DNA from: Bacteroides ilei | Lineage (GTDB): Bacteria > Bacteroidota > Bacteroidia > Bacteroidales > Bacteroidaceae | Length of the DNA stretch: 64,000 bases | Assembly: GCF_900128495.1 (NCBI RefSeq) | Contig: NZ_LT635801.1 | Span: 3,002,691-3,066,690, forward strand | Direction of reading: 5' to 3' | Shown: positions 32,799-42,640 of the stretch, in pieces | Position numbering within the stretch: position 1 is the first letter of the stretch | How the letters are laid out: each line of letters starts with the position of its first letter | Position numbers and translations under genes: made by a program | Notes under the pieces: model-generated | Told to the model about the DNA's origin: nothing | Databases searched by the model: none | What the model saw: only the letters and a program-made list of their open reading frames with translations

Positions 32799-33821
32799 TT
32801 ATTTTTCCGTAGATGATATCTGTTCATCCAACAAGTGCAGGTCTTCTATTCCTGAAACTTCGGTAGAGCACTCCCCTATCCAGCCGTTTACCTGGTTGAC
32901 TCCTGTATAGATTTTGATGAAATCAGCTCCCGGCAGTCCGGCTTTGTTGCCCTTGCTGTCTATAGCCCAGTCGATGTCAATGGCTGCTTCGGGTGCTGTA
33001 TTGATAGCATTGTCGGCGTATCCGTAACTGAACGGGTAAAGGATGTAGTAGCTTGTTACCGGATCGGTACTTTCATTGACCGCATTCTGAGGTAGGCAGG
33101 TACCTTTGAATGTCAGGTGGTCGTCGGATATCCATTGGGGGAAATATGGCTGGCTGTGGAACTGGTTCATCGGAATGTATCCCCATCGTCCCAGGTTGTC
33201 TTCCCAGCGGATATACGTAGCCTTTTCTTCTTCGCTGACAGGTTCTTTTTCCGGACGGAAATAGGTGATTTCGTAGTTACGGTGCAGGGTTATGTCATTT
33301 CCGGCCTGTTCTGCTTTTCCGTACCAGCTTTCACTGGCATCGGGCTGGTGGGCACTTCCGGCTATTTCATACCATTCGTTGTCGTCGGGAAGTCCGTTTC
33401 CGTTCTTGTCGTAGGCCACCATGACAATTCCCGGTTCATAGCTTCCTCCGTTCGCTCCTCCTGAAAAGGCGTTACCCAATATGCGGAAGTCGCATAGTCC
33501 GGACTTGTTCTCAATGGTATGGTCGAAACCGACAACCACATATCCTCCGAATCCTCCCAGAGATATCAGTCCCTTGCGGTTGTTTCCGATGGCATCCAGT
33601 ACTTTCTTGTTCATGGACTCCTGAGTATCTCCTTCCTCATAGGCTGGCTGTTGGTTTGTAAATTGTCCTGCAGCCGGCATGTAATCCAATACACGGGTTA
33701 TGTAGGGAGAATATTCCGCAGGTTTTTCGATATTCGGTTCATTTCCGTCATGGCTACTGCATGATATGAACAGCCCTGTTGATAATAGTGTGGATAATAT
33801 AAATAATCTGTTCATTTCCAA
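32799..33821 (-). CDS. surface lipoprotein of the cobalamin-uptake operon, function unknown
   Basis: Lipoprotein of 340 residues with signal LFILSTLLSTGLFISC (lipobox ISC). The start could also be the ATG two codons later (MNRLF). The mature part is beta-rich, with an EF-hand-like calcium loop motif AYDKNGNGLPDDNEWYEIAG and many Trp/Tyr residues. It lies 31 bp after btuG, so it is probably co-transcribed under the cobalamin riboswitch. Bacteroides cobalamin loci often encode an extra surface lipoprotein (for example BtuH) beside BtuB and BtuG. Whether this protein is such an accessory cannot be shown here. Confidence 0.75.
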   Translation of the reverse strand: MEMNRLFILSTLLSTGLFISCSSHDGNEPNIEKPAEYSPYITRVLDYMPAAGQFTNQQPAYEEGDTQESMNKKVLDAIGNNRKGLISLGGFGGYVVVGFDHTIENKSGLCDFRILGNAFSGGANGGSYEPGIVMVAYDKNGNGLPDDNEWYEIAGSAHQPDASESWYGKAEQAGNDITLHRNYEITYFRPEKEPVSEEEKATYIRWEDNLGRWGYIPMNQFHSQPYFPQWISDDHLTFKGTCLPQNAVNESTDPVTSYYILYPFSYGYADNAINTAPEAAIDIDWAIDSKGNKAGLPGADFIKIYTGVNQVNGWIGECSTEVSGIEDLHLLDEQISSTEK

Positions 33822-33852
33822 TGTTGTTTCAGGTAATTTTGATGTGAGTTAT

Positions 33853-35034
33853 TTAATAGAAGTCTTCGTCGGTGAATGCGAAATGTCCTGGAATGTCTCC
33901 GGTACGGACCTTCCATTTCATCTTTCCGTCGGGGGTAAAGCAGTAAAGGTATCCGGGTGTGACATAATCGGTGGCATCGCTGATGTATATTTCTTTGGTT
34001 TCGGGATTGACAGCTACTCCATAAGGCAGCTTGATTTCCTGGTCGGTGCCGTCGGTAATGAAATTATCCGAGACTATTCTGCCCTGTTTCGTGTCATAGA
34101 TGGCATAGGTTGCCCGGTTGCTTTGAGTGGTATAGCTCCATCCGGATCCGGTCAGATAGATGGAATCTCCGCACAGATACATTTCGTTGGCACTGATTCC
34201 CAGATTTCCGGTTACAGTTCCGGTCCGGCTGTCAATGACAAAGACATCGGCTCCCGTACCGTAATAGTCTCCTCTGGAGCTGACATAAATGCGTCCGTAC
34301 CGGTCCAGTTCCATCCGGTGCAGGTTGATGGCTACATCAATGGTGTCTACTACCTGAAAACTGTCCAAGTCAATGACCGAAACTGTCCGGTCGTAGTCAG
34401 GAAAACGATATCCCCCCGAATTGGCCACATAAAGGCGTCCGCCGGTAGCAACCATTTCTTCCGGTTGATAGCCTACGGTTACTTCACGGGTAATCTGCAG
34501 GGTTTCCGTATCAATCTCCACCACTTTACCCGGGCGTGCGTTGGGGTCTATCTGTACAGGTCCGGCATATGAGCTTACATAGGCTTTATCGCCCGAAAAT
34601 GTGATATACCTGCAGTTGGGGATGTTTATGCTTCCCAGGTGGCGGGCTGTCCGCACATCCATCACCTCCACAAAATTCGAGCAGTTGATGACGGCATAAA
34701 GCTTTCCGTCATGGATTTGCAGGTCATTCCCTACATCACCCAGTTCCTTCACTATTTCAGGGTTCCGTTCGGGGTAAATGTTACGCAGGTAATATCCTTC
34801 ACGGATGTTGAAATAGTCAATGGTGCATTTGTTGCTTCCCATATTTCCTTCATTGAGAAGGAAAAGTCCTTTTACCCGGCGGGTTTCCGTTGGATAAGTG
34901 ATGTATTCCTTTTCGGATTCCAGTACAGGCAGTTCTCTTCTACATCCGTTGAGAAGGAAAAGGATGCATACCGCTCCTATTACCAAGAGCAGGCGTGTAT
35001 AGGTGTTATATGTCCGTCTGTATATCATAAGCAT
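33853..35034 (-). CDS. btuG: BtuG-like surface cobalamin-binding beta-propeller lipoprotein
   Basis: Lipoprotein of 393 residues with lipobox LNGC (LLLVIGAVCILFLLNGC). The mature part is a YncE-like seven-bladed propeller with repeats such as VKGLFLLNEGNMGSNKCTID, GKLYAVINCSNFVEVMDVRT and GRLYVANSGGYRFPDYDRTV. BtuG proteins bind vitamin B12 extremely tightly on the Bacteroides surface and form a complex with BtuB. The assignment is supported by its position 5 bp behind a btuB-type gene under a cobalamin riboswitch. Confidence 0.9.
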   Translation of the reverse strand: MLMIYRRTYNTYTRLLLVIGAVCILFLLNGCRRELPVLESEKEYITYPTETRRVKGLFLLNEGNMGSNKCTIDYFNIREGYYLRNIYPERNPEIVKELGDVGNDLQIHDGKLYAVINCSNFVEVMDVRTARHLGSINIPNCRYITFSGDKAYVSSYAGPVQIDPNARPGKVVEIDTETLQITREVTVGYQPEEMVATGGRLYVANSGGYRFPDYDRTVSVIDLDSFQVVDTIDVAINLHRMELDRYGRIYVSSRGDYYGTGADVFVIDSRTGTVTGNLGISANEMYLCGDSIYLTGSGWSYTTQSNRATYAIYDTKQGRIVSDNFITDGTDQEIKLPYGVAVNPETKEIYISDATDYVTPGYLYCFTPDGKMKWKVRTGDIPGHFAFTDEDFY

Positions 35035-35039
35035 AACCG

Positions 35040-37079
35040 TCAGAATGTATATTGGGCAATCAGTCTGAAGTTGATTCCCGGCATCGGGTAACAGGATACC
35101 ACTTCATATTGCTGGTTGAAAAGGTTGTTTATTTCCAGTGTCAGTTTCAGCTCGTCCGACCAGACCGGTTGTGTTTTCGACAATGAGAAGTCGCTGGTAT
35201 ACCAGGGCTGCTGATAGTTGACCGGCAGGTTAGCCTGAGAGGAATAGCGCTCGCCTGTATAGATGAAGCTATAGTTGGCTTCCCAGGATTTCCAGGTCAG
35301 GTTGAGTGCAGCCGAGCCGCTGTGCCAGGGAATGTATGGAATCTGTCCACCATAAAACTCGTCGTTTTTGTCAGTAAGATCCTGTGCCTTCTGGTACGTA
35401 TAGTTCAGGCGTCCGTTCAACAGCATTTCTTTTCCGGGTTTCCAGCTTGCCTGGGCGGCTATATCGATTCCTCTGATTTCCACTTTTCCCAGATTGACCA
35501 TTGTCCATCGGAAGAAATTGGAGGTCGGGGTGGCTACAATCTTGTTGTCTACTTTATTGTAGTAAATGTCGGCCTGTATTTCCAGGTGCCGTAACCAACT
35601 GTTTTCAAATGGTTTGCCGTAGGTTATCCCTATGTCATACTGGTCGGTAAATTCAGGATCGAGATAGGCATTTCCTACGAATGTATAGTAGAGGTCGTTC
35701 AGTGTCGGCATACGGAAAATCCGCTTATAGAATGCCCGCAGGTTCAGGTCGGCGTGCCTGAACGGCTTATAGGTGAAGACGGCGGCAGGAGTCCATTCGG
35801 TTTTGTCGGGGGCGGAACCGGAGTTTGCGGTACGGTCATGCACGAAGGTACCCAGGATACTTGCCTGAAGCTTAATTTGTTCGAAGCTGAACGACGTGGC
35901 GGCAGCCAGCAGTCCGGTATTCCGCCGAGGGTAGGCAAAGTCGCGCAAATCGGCGTCCAGCAAGTTATATTGCCAGTCGGCCGATACATTTACGTCCCAG
36001 AAGGAGGCAAGCATAAAACGGTTGGCCACCGATACATACGCTTCATGCTGATAATAATGGTTGTTAGTATACATCATCGAAGCATCCTTGTTGGGATCAG
36101 CCAGGTAGTGCAGGTAATCGTAGGCATATTTGGCGTTCAGCAGCAGTGAATACCAGGATGTGAAATCCTTCTTGAATGAACCTTGTATAAAGAAGTTGCT
36201 GTCCCATTGCCGGTCTTCGTGTGAGAAACGGTTACGGACTACGGCTCCCGGGTATCCCCGTTCCGAATTATAGAAATAGGCCTTGGTTCTCCAGTATCCT
36301 TGGCCGATTTTCCCATACAGTCCTCCTTCAATCCGGAGAGCCTTTACATCGCCGTTCTTACGTACGGCAGTGGTATCGTATCCATCCTGTGTGCGGTAGG
36401 TAAAACGGTATTTCCCGGTAGTATACATATATTCGGCACTCAAGGATGTATTGATGCTGCTGTTCAGCTTATGTTCCCATAAGACAGACGGATTTACCAG
36501 GCCGAATGAGCCGGTCTTGAAGGTGGCTTTCAGGTGGTTCTGTTCGTTCCCTTCGAATTCGGGTGTCTTCGACTGGAGATAGATGACTCCGGCCGATCCG
36601 AAATCCTTGGCGGGTTGGAGCATGGAACTCTTTTGTCCGTTATAGAGGGTGACCGCTTCCATATTGTCGAGCGAGAAACGTCCCAGGTCGACTGTCCCGT
36701 TCTGGGCATTGCCTAATTCTATACCGTCGTAGAATACACCTACATGGTTGGTGCCCATGCTTCGGATGTTCACAGTCTTCAATCCCCCTATTCCTCCATA
36801 ATCCTTAATCTGTACGCCCGAAAAGTACCGTAACGCATCGGCCACGCTGTGTGAGCTGAGACGTTGGAGCTGTGCACCCGAAAGCTGTTGTGCGGGTACA
36901 ATGTCTTTCTGGTAAGGACGTGCGGTAACAATTACCTCGTCAAGGTGTTGCAGGCTGTCCAGACGGGTCTGGGCACCGGCTGGCAGGCAGCCGATGAAAC
37001 AACAGAGCAGGAGCCATGCAGGCGGCAGTTTCTGTCTGTGTATGATAAATCGGATAATCAGAGAAATAAGTTTAACCAT
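35040..37079 (-). CDS. btuB: TonB-dependent cobalamin receptor (BtuB)
   Basis: Outer-membrane receptor of 679 residues. The N-terminal hydrophobic segment WLLLCCFIGCLPAGAQ acts as signal peptide. The TonB box region LQHLDEVIVTARPYQKD precedes a plug with ADALRYFSGVQIKDYGGIGG, VNIRSMGTNHVGVFYDGIEL and PAKDFGSAGVIYLQSKTPEF, then a barrel ending NFRLIAQYTF. It is directly downstream of a cobalamin riboswitch and upstream of btuG, so the substrate is corrinoids. Confidence 0.93.
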   Translation of the reverse strand: MVKLISLIIRFIIHRQKLPPAWLLLCCFIGCLPAGAQTRLDSLQHLDEVIVTARPYQKDIVPAQQLSGAQLQRLSSHSVADALRYFSGVQIKDYGGIGGLKTVNIRSMGTNHVGVFYDGIELGNAQNGTVDLGRFSLDNMEAVTLYNGQKSSMLQPAKDFGSAGVIYLQSKTPEFEGNEQNHLKATFKTGSFGLVNPSVLWEHKLNSSINTSLSAEYMYTTGKYRFTYRTQDGYDTTAVRKNGDVKALRIEGGLYGKIGQGYWRTKAYFYNSERGYPGAVVRNRFSHEDRQWDSNFFIQGSFKKDFTSWYSLLLNAKYAYDYLHYLADPNKDASMMYTNNHYYQHEAYVSVANRFMLASFWDVNVSADWQYNLLDADLRDFAYPRRNTGLLAAATSFSFEQIKLQASILGTFVHDRTANSGSAPDKTEWTPAAVFTYKPFRHADLNLRAFYKRIFRMPTLNDLYYTFVGNAYLDPEFTDQYDIGITYGKPFENSWLRHLEIQADIYYNKVDNKIVATPTSNFFRWTMVNLGKVEIRGIDIAAQASWKPGKEMLLNGRLNYTYQKAQDLTDKNDEFYGGQIPYIPWHSGSAALNLTWKSWEANYSFIYTGERYSSQANLPVNYQQPWYTSDFSLSKTQPVWSDELKLTLEINNLFNQQYEVVSCYPMPGINFRLIAQYTF

Positions 37080-37112
37080 CCTGTCCTCGCTTCCGGTTAA
37101 TAAGTTATGTGT

Positions 37113-37289
37113 TGGCAGGTCTTCTGACTTACTCCCTTTCCGGATCCTTCCCGGCAGAACTGTCTGCCAGTGGTATGAGCCTTTTCCTGAAAGTTGTATA
37201 ATGGAGATTCACAGCAGCGGGACTGTCTGAGACTTTCACTCAGTTCCCTTTTCATCCTTCAAGCCGAAAAAGCTGTCGGGAACCAACGA
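37113..37289 (-). promoter_or_regulatory. cobalamin riboswitch
   Basis: On the minus strand: an early AAAGGGAA element, then CCCGCTGCTGTGA, CCACTGGCAG, and finally the B12 box AAGTCAGAAGACCTGCCA (37113-37130). All are in the order of the AdoCbl-type riboswitch. It fills the btuB leader from the predicted transcription start to 34 bp before the btuB start codon. It should turn the btuB-btuG-lipoprotein operon off when cobalamin is plentiful. Confidence 0.95.
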
Positions 37290-37295
37290 TCTGCA

Positions 37296-37303
37296 CAAAG
37301 ATA
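37296..37303 (-). promoter_or_regulatory. -7 box for the cobalamin operon
   Basis: TATCTTTG on the minus strand, immediately before the riboswitch. Confidence 0.6.
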
Positions 37304-37323
37304 CAATAATTCCCTGATATCTT

Positions 37324-37797
37324 TTATTTGTCTGCCGGAATTTCCGGTTTCAGTTCCTTCAACGGTTTGTGTAAGATGGGATGAATTATGTCGGGAGCTA
37401 TTTCTACTAAGGGGTCCATGACAAAACTTCTTTTTGTCATCAGAGGATGAGGCAATATCAGTTCCGGTGTGTCAAGTACTACATCATCGTATAGAAGCAA
37501 GTCGATGTCAATCATACGGTCACTGTAAACGGCGTTATGCGATTTCTTCAGACGTCCCAGCTCACGTTCTATCTGTTGGGTGACAGCCAATACTTCTTGA
37601 GGTGAAAGGCTGGTTTCCACGCAGGCTGCTGCGTTCAGGAATGAATTCGGGGAATGGAATCCCCAAGGCTCGGTAGCATAAAAAGAAGATAGGGAAGTCA
37701 CCTCCCCTATCCTGTCTTGTATAAGTTTGACGGCCTCATCCAGATTGGCCTTCTTGTCGCCAAGGTTGGTTCCCAGACCCAAATAAACTTTTGCCAT
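37324..37797 (-). CDS. folK: HPPK, hydroxymethyldihydropteridine pyrophosphokinase (FolK)
   Basis: Transfers pyrophosphate from ATP to 6-hydroxymethyl-7,8-dihydropterin in folate synthesis. 157 residues, standard length. Motifs are VYLGLGTNLGDKKANL, YATEPWGFHSPNSFLNAA, IERELGRLKKS and DRMIDIDLLLYDDVVL then LILPHPLMTKRSFVMDPL, with the Mg-binding DIDLL and substrate loop as in E. coli FolK. It starts 10 bp after queA in a housekeeping operon and is the last gene before the cobalamin promoter. Confidence 0.96.
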   Translation of the reverse strand: MAKVYLGLGTNLGDKKANLDEAVKLIQDRIGEVTSLSSFYATEPWGFHSPNSFLNAAACVETSLSPQEVLAVTQQIERELGRLKKSHNAVYSDRMIDIDLLLYDDVVLDTPELILPHPLMTKRSFVMDPLVEIAPDIIHPILHKPLKELKPEIPADK

Positions 37798-37807
37798 GGC
37801 TTCAGTC

Positions 37808-38863
37808 TTATTTGTCCAGAATCAGCATGGCATCACCATATGTACCGAAGCGATAATCCTCTTTCAAGGCTACATTGTATGCTTCCATAACCAGTTCATA
37901 GCCTCCGTATGAACATACCAGCATCAGCATGGTTGAGAGCGGCATGTGGAAATTGCTTACCATTGCATTGGCCAGGGAGAATTCATATGGAGGGAAGATG
38001 AACTTATTGGTCCATCCTTCAAATTCCTTCAGATGTCCGTCGGTTCCGACAGCCGTTTCGATAGCCCGCATCACGCTTGTACCTACGGCACAGACCTTGT
38101 TTCCGCTGTCTTTCGCATCGTTGACAATTTTACATGCTTCGGCTTCTACGAACATCTGTTCGGAATCCATCTTATGTTTGGTCAAGTCTTCCACATCGAT
38201 ATCACGGAAACATCCAAGTCCGCAGTGCATGGTAATATAGGCAAAGTTTATACCTTTGATTTCCATGCGTTTCATCAGTTCGCGGCTGAAGTGCAGTCCT
38301 GCTGCCGGGACCGTAACAGCTCCTTCGTTTTTGGCGAAGATAGTCTGGAAACGTTCCGTATCTTCCGGTTCTGCGGCACGGTGGATGAACGGTGGCAACG
38401 GCGGTTCGCCCAATGCATACAGTGCTTTTTTGAATTCGTCGTGCGGACCGTCATACAGGAAACGCAGGGTACGACCGCGTGACGTGGTATTGTCGATCAC
38501 TTCGGCTACCATTGAATCGTCGTCACCGAAATAAAGTTTGTTCCCGATACGGATTTTGCGTGCCGGGTCAACCAGTACATCCCATAAGCGGAGTTCTTCA
38601 TTCAGTTCACGTAACAGGAACACTTCAATACGTGCACCGGTCTTTTCCTTGTTGCCATACAAGCGTGCCGGAAAGACTTTGGTATCGTTGAAGATAAATA
38701 CATCCTTGTCGTCAAAGTAGTTTAAGATATCCTTAAACATGACATGTTCGATCTGTCCGGTAGATTTGTGCACTACCATCAGTCGGGATTCATCTCTGTA
38801 CTTGGCCGGATACAGGGCAATCTTTTCTTCCGGCAACTTGAATTTGAATTGTGACAGTTTCAT
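37808..38863 (-). CDS. queA: S-adenosylmethionine:tRNA ribosyltransferase-isomerase (QueA)
   Basis: Adds the ribosyl part of SAM to preQ1 in tRNA to form epoxyqueuosine. 351 residues. Motifs are [20 protein letters not shown] at the N-terminus, [51 protein letters not shown] and [20 protein letters not shown]. Located 15 bp after truB. Confidence 0.97.
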   Translation of the reverse strand: MKLSQFKFKLPEEKIALYPAKYRDESRLMVVHKSTGQIEHVMFKDILNYFDDKDVFIFNDTKVFPARLYGNKEKTGARIEVFLLRELNEELRLWDVLVDPARKIRIGNKLYFGDDDSMVAEVIDNTTSRGRTLRFLYDGPHDEFKKALYALGEPPLPPFIHRAAEPEDTERFQTIFAKNEGAVTVPAAGLHFSRELMKRMEIKGINFAYITMHCGLGCFRDIDVEDLTKHKMDSEQMFVEAEACKIVNDAKDSGNKVCAVGTSVMRAIETAVGTDGHLKEFEGWTNKFIFPPYEFSLANAMVSNFHMPLSTMLMLVCSYGGYELVMEAYNVALKEDYRFGTYGDAMLILDK

Positions 38864-38878
38864 TTTGGTATCCTTTCC

Positions 38879-39607
38879 TTAATCGTTTGTTGTTTCTATT
38901 TCCTGCTGGTCGAGCCATTGCTCGAAATCGTCTACTTTCATACAGTCTTTCAGAGAAATTTCTCCTACACGTGTACGGATGAGTCCTGTAAGGTGGGCTC
39001 CGCTGTCCAAGGCTTCACCTATATCCCGGGCCAGGGCACGGATATAGGTCCCTTTGCTGCATACTACCCGGATCTTGATTTCCGGCAATTCATCACTTTC
39101 CTTCCCGGGAATCTTACATTCCAGCAGTTCAATCTCGTCAATAACCAGGGTTTTAGGCTTCAGCTCCACATTGTCGCCGTTGCGTGCCAAATCGTAGGCC
39201 CGTTTCCCGTCAATCTTACATGCCGAAAAGGCCGGAGGGATCTGTTCGATGGTACCTACAAATTTCTTCAGGACTTCTTCTATCAGTTCCCGCGTAATAT
39301 GTCCGGTAGGGTAAGTGGCATCAATTTCCTTTTCCAGGTCGTACGACGGAGTGGTTGCCCCCAGTTGCAGGGTAGCTATATATTCTTTGGTGTGATACTG
39401 GAATTCCTCGATCTTTTTAGTAGCCTTGCCGGTACAGATTATCATGACACCTGTAGCCAGCGGATCGAGGGTTCCGGCATGTCCTACTTTGATTTTCTTT
39501 ACACCAAGCTTGCGGCTTATGTGATATCTTATCTTGTTCACAAGCGCGAACGATGTCCATCGTAACGGCTTGTCGAAATACAATACTTCTCCTTCTTTAA
39601 AGTTCAT
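38879..39607 (-). CDS. truB: tRNA pseudouridine-55 synthase (TruB)
   Basis: Makes pseudouridine 55 in the T loop of tRNAs. 242 residues. The catalytic motif is VGHAGTLDPLATGVMIICTG with the conserved Asp. It also has LRWTSFALVNKIRYHI, QIPPAFSACKIDGKRAYDLA and VVCSKGTYIRALARDIGEAL. 12 bp behind uppP. Confidence 0.97.
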   Translation of the reverse strand: MNFKEGEVLYFDKPLRWTSFALVNKIRYHISRKLGVKKIKVGHAGTLDPLATGVMIICTGKATKKIEEFQYHTKEYIATLQLGATTPSYDLEKEIDATYPTGHITRELIEEVLKKFVGTIEQIPPAFSACKIDGKRAYDLARNGDNVELKPKTLVIDEIELLECKIPGKESDELPEIKIRVVCSKGTYIRALARDIGEALDSGAHLTGLIRTRVGEISLKDCMKVDDFEQWLDQQEIETTND

Positions 39608-39619
39608 TCAGTCAATTTA

Positions 39620-40420
39620 TTATACCAGACTGGTAATGACGGTAATGATACCTGCTATAGCACAGTAGATACCGAACCAGATCAGTTTCCCTTTCTTTAC
39701 TATATTGATCATCCATTTGCAGGCTATACATCCTGAAATGAATGCAGCCATGAATCCTATTACAAGCGACAGAGTACTTATGTCGGCACTTGCAGACGAG
39801 GCGTCTTCCATAATCTTCATTCCGTCGAGCAAGGCTTCTCCCAGAATAGGCGGGATAACCATCAGGAACGAGAATTGTGCCAAGGATTCTTTTTTGTTTC
39901 CCAACAGGAGCCCGGTGGCGATGGTGCTGCCTGAACGTGACAGGCCGGGCATTACGGCACATGCCTGTGCTATTCCGATAATGAATGCGTCACGTATGCT
40001 GATCTTTTCTTTCTGGCGTGGCTTGGCATAATAGGAAAACGTGAGCAGGACTGCTGTCAGTATCAGCATACAGCCGACAATGAGCAAGCCTGATCCGAAT
40101 ATTTCCTCTACCGTGTCTTTGAAGAAGACTCCGACAATGCCGATCGGTATCATGGACACAATGATGTTCAATACATATTTCGTTTCATCGTTCATCTGCC
40201 ATTTGAAAAGCCCTTTGAATATCCAGTCGATTTCTTTCCATAGGATAACCAAAGTGCTGAGTACGGTAGCTACATGTACGACGATAGTGAATGTGAGGTT
40301 TTCCTCCCCTTCAATTCCGAATAATGCGGATCCGATAGCCAGGTGTCCGCTGCTGCTTACAGGCAAATATTCTGTCAACCCCTGCAGGATTCCCAGGATT
40401 AACGCTTCAAACCAACTCAT
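39620..40420 (-). CDS. uppP: undecaprenyl-diphosphatase (UppP/BacA)
   Basis: Inner-membrane enzyme that dephosphorylates undecaprenyl pyrophosphate to recycle the carrier lipid of peptidoglycan and surface glycan synthesis. 266 residues with about eight hydrophobic segments. Both signature motifs are present: [17 protein letters not shown] with the catalytic Glu, and [18 protein letters not shown]. The start codon overlaps the stop of the DUF3098 gene by 4 bp. Confidence 0.96.
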   Translation of the reverse strand: MSWFEALILGILQGLTEYLPVSSSGHLAIGSALFGIEGEENLTFTIVVHVATVLSTLVILWKEIDWIFKGLFKWQMNDETKYVLNIIVSMIPIGIVGVFFKDTVEEIFGSGLLIVGCMLILTAVLLTFSYYAKPRQKEKISIRDAFIIGIAQACAVMPGLSRSGSTIATGLLLGNKKESLAQFSFLMVIPPILGEALLDGMKIMEDASSASADISTLSLVIGFMAAFISGCIACKWMINIVKKGKLIWFGIYCAIAGIITVITSLV

Positions 40421-40677
40421 TCTGTCTTATTGTTTTCAGGGTTATCGGATGAAATATCTTTCGGTTTGCGTAGGATACCGTAAATCATGAAAATGAATCC
40501 CAGGAAGCACACTACTGGAGCAACCTTGATACGGCGTACACTGAATATATCCGGTTCGAAGGTGGTTTCGGTCGATCCCGGACCTGTCATAAGCAGAAAG
40601 CCGATGATAATGACCACCATACCTGCAGCCAGCAGGATGAAGTTTGTTTTATCAAAGGCAAAATTCTTTTTGTCCAT
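40417..40677 (-). CDS. DUF3098 small membrane protein
   Basis: 86 residues with two transmembrane helices (about 13-32, [20 protein letters not shown], and about 50-67, [18 protein letters not shown]). The start [13 protein letters not shown] is typical of DUF3098, a Bacteroidetes-specific family found between ftsX and uppP. It is translationally coupled to uppP. Role unknown, probably envelope related. Confidence 0.88.
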   Translation of the reverse strand: MDKKNFAFDKTNFILLAAGMVVIIIGFLLMTGPGSTETTFEPDIFSVRRIKVAPVVCFLGFIFMIYGILRKPKDISSDNPENNKTE

Positions 40678-40710
40678 ATTGATTGATCTTGAATTTAAAT
40701 GATTATTCTA

Positions 40711-41580
40711 CTATTTGTAATAAAGTTCGCTTACTTTCATTTTCAGGTATTTGTTGATTGAAATCAAAGCACACAGGCTGGTGATGATGACTCCGAATAC
40801 AAATACCGATCCCATTACCGTGAGCATTACCTGAGGGGTGACTACCGCCAGCAGGTCGGGCTCATAATTGACCAATGCATAAGCCATCCCGATCAGTGCG
40901 GCATCTGCTATGAGGGCCGCCAGAATACCTACCCATATATTCCGGAGGATAAACGGCCTCCGGATGAATCCCCAGCTTGCCCCAACCAGTTTCATGGTAT
41001 GGATGAGGAAACGTTTGGAATATACTGCCAGACGGATGGTGTTGTTTATCAAGGCAAAGGAAATGAGTGTGAGCAGAGCTGCCAGGCCAAGTAATACCAG
41101 ACTGATTTTCCGGATATTGCGGTTGACGGCATCAAGCAGGTCCTGGGGATAGTTTATTTCCATGACATGCTTGTTTGAGAGGATGTCCTCTTTTATCCAT
41201 TCGATACTGTCGGAATTGGCATAGTCGGCATTCAGTTTCACTTCTATGGAAGCCGTGAACGGATTATATCCCAGAAATTCGGCAGGATCGGTGCCCATGG
41301 CTTCCGTCTGCTCCTTCAGGGCCTGTGTCTTTGAAATATAAGTGGTTTCCTTTACGTACGGCTCTGCGTCCAGTTGTTTCTGGTAATTAAGGATATCCGG
41401 TTCTTTCATGTCATCGCTGATAAGGATGGAAAAGGCGATGTTTTCACGTACATATACAGAAAGGTTGTTGGCTGTAAGTACAAAGAACACAACCAACCCA
41501 AGCAGTAACAGAACCAGCATGGTGCTGATGCTGGATGTAATGAACTGCATGTCAAAAAAGGAACCTGTTTTTTTCCTCAT
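40711..41580 (-). CDS. ftsX: cell-division permease FtsX
   Basis: Inner-membrane protein that with the ATPase FtsE controls peptidoglycan hydrolases at the septum. 289 residues. One N-terminal helix (about 17-38, SSISTMLVLLLLGLVVFFVL), an extracytoplasmic loop (about 40-165, FSILISDDMKEPDILNYQKQ), then three helices ending with FGVIITSLCALISINKYLKM. The ftsE gene is not adjacent in this window. Confidence 0.92.
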   Translation of the reverse strand: MRKKTGSFFDMQFITSSISTMLVLLLLGLVVFFVLTANNLSVYVRENIAFSILISDDMKEPDILNYQKQLDAEPYVKETTYISKTQALKEQTEAMGTDPAEFLGYNPFTASIEVKLNADYANSDSIEWIKEDILSNKHVMEINYPQDLLDAVNRNIRKISLVLLGLAALLTLISFALINNTIRLAVYSKRFLIHTMKLVGASWGFIRRPFILRNIWVGILAALIADAALIGMAYALVNYEPDLLAVVTPQVMLTVMGSVFVFGVIITSLCALISINKYLKMKVSELYYK

Positions 41581-41586
41581 ATCCTT

Positions 41587-42483
41587 TTATTTTTTACGGA
41601 ATACATAAATCATGGAACTGCTACGTTCTTTCTTAGCCAGGGAAGCAAACCAAGCCTTCAGTCCGGTAAACATTCCCGAGAGGAACGTGCAGCGCCGTCC
41701 AAGGTATTTCTCCGATAGCATGGAAACATAAAATGCGTCGAACGGCATCGGATGCAGGCCGGAGAGCTTGAATCCGTGTTTGGCTCCGAATTGTTGCATG
41801 ACGGAAGGGGTGAAATGCCATAAATGGCGGGGTACATCGTAAGCCCCCCAGAATTCTTTGTAGTGTCTGGCATCAAAGGAACTTGGATTAGGGACTGCAA
41901 TGATGAGTACTCCCCTCTCCTTCAGGATGACAGAAAGCCGCTCCCAAGTTTCATTCAGGTTCTGCAGATGTTCCATTACATGCCAGAGAGTGATCACATC
42001 GAATGATTGTGGAGGGAAGGCATCCAATGCTTCCGGCCCCTTCACGTCAAGATTGAAATGTTCTTTGGCAAAAGTGCGGGCCTGTTGGCTTTTTTCGATA
42101 GCAGAAACCTCCCACCCTTTTCCCGCCATAAAATGAGGGAAATAACCGGTTCCGGTCCCGATGTCCAACAGCTTTCCTCGGCTGGTATCGCAGTTATGCC
42201 TGATAAGCTTTGCCTTTCGGGATAGCATGACCTGTCTTACTCCATGATAGACCTTGTTCATCAGTCCTTTATGGGTGTCGGAATGTGAAATGTAGTCGGG
42301 AGATTCGTAATACCGTCCGATCACATTTTCATCCGGAGCATTTTGGGTGAACATGAAGCCGCAATCCTTACACCGGAAGATCTCGAACGGTTCCCCCGTA
42401 GCATAATGGTCAGTACAGATCATGACTTTTTCAAAACGGCTTTTTCCGCATAGCGGGCATATATCGATTTTCAGTATATTCAC
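41587..42483 (-). CDS. class I SAM-dependent methyltransferase with N-terminal zinc-ribbon
   Basis: 298 residues from the GTG at 42483. The N-terminus has a Cys4-type ribbon (CPLCGKSRF ... FRCKDCGFMF). The methyltransferase core follows with motif I LLDIGTGTGYFPHFMAGKGW, VSAIEKSQQARTFAKEH and FDVITLWHVMEHLQNLNETW. The frame is open to an ATG at 42513, but a -7 box (42511-42518) overlaps that codon, so the GTG is preferred. The methylated substrate is unknown; relatives act on sugars, lipids or small metabolites. It heads the ftsX-uppP-truB-queA-folK gene row. Confidence 0.82.
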   Translation of the reverse strand: MNILKIDICPLCGKSRFEKVMICTDHYATGEPFEIFRCKDCGFMFTQNAPDENVIGRYYESPDYISHSDTHKGLMNKVYHGVRQVMLSRKAKLIRHNCDTSRGKLLDIGTGTGYFPHFMAGKGWEVSAIEKSQQARTFAKEHFNLDVKGPEALDAFPPQSFDVITLWHVMEHLQNLNETWERLSVILKERGVLIIAVPNPSSFDARHYKEFWGAYDVPRHLWHFTPSVMQQFGAKHGFKLSGLHPMPFDAFYVSMLSEKYLGRRCTFLSGMFTGLKAWFASLAKKERSSSMIYVFRKK

Positions 42484-42510
42484 TTCATTCCCTAATTTGG
42501 TGCAAAATAA

Positions 42511-42518
42511 CAAATTTA
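42511..42518 (-). promoter_or_regulatory. -7 box for the methyltransferase-ftsX-...-folK operon
   Basis: TAAATTTG on the minus strand. Its position rules out the ATG at 42513 as translation start if used. Confidence 0.5.
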
Positions 42519-42590
42519 TCGTTTATCCGCTTATTCTTGTTAAGGTTCTTTAATAGTTTGGGCAGTATAATCTTGCTTGCGGACAGATAA

Positions 42591-42620
42591 AAAACAGCCT
42601 GCCGTATTCTGCGGCAGGCT
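42591..42620 (-). terminator. miaB: intrinsic terminator after miaB
   Basis: The stem AGCCTGCCG (42596-42604) / CGGCAGGCT (42612-42620) with a 7-nt loop is followed on the minus strand by GTTTTTTAT. It lies 20 bp past the miaB stop. Confidence 0.85.
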
Positions 42621-42640
42621 CTTTCTATTTTAACTGATAT

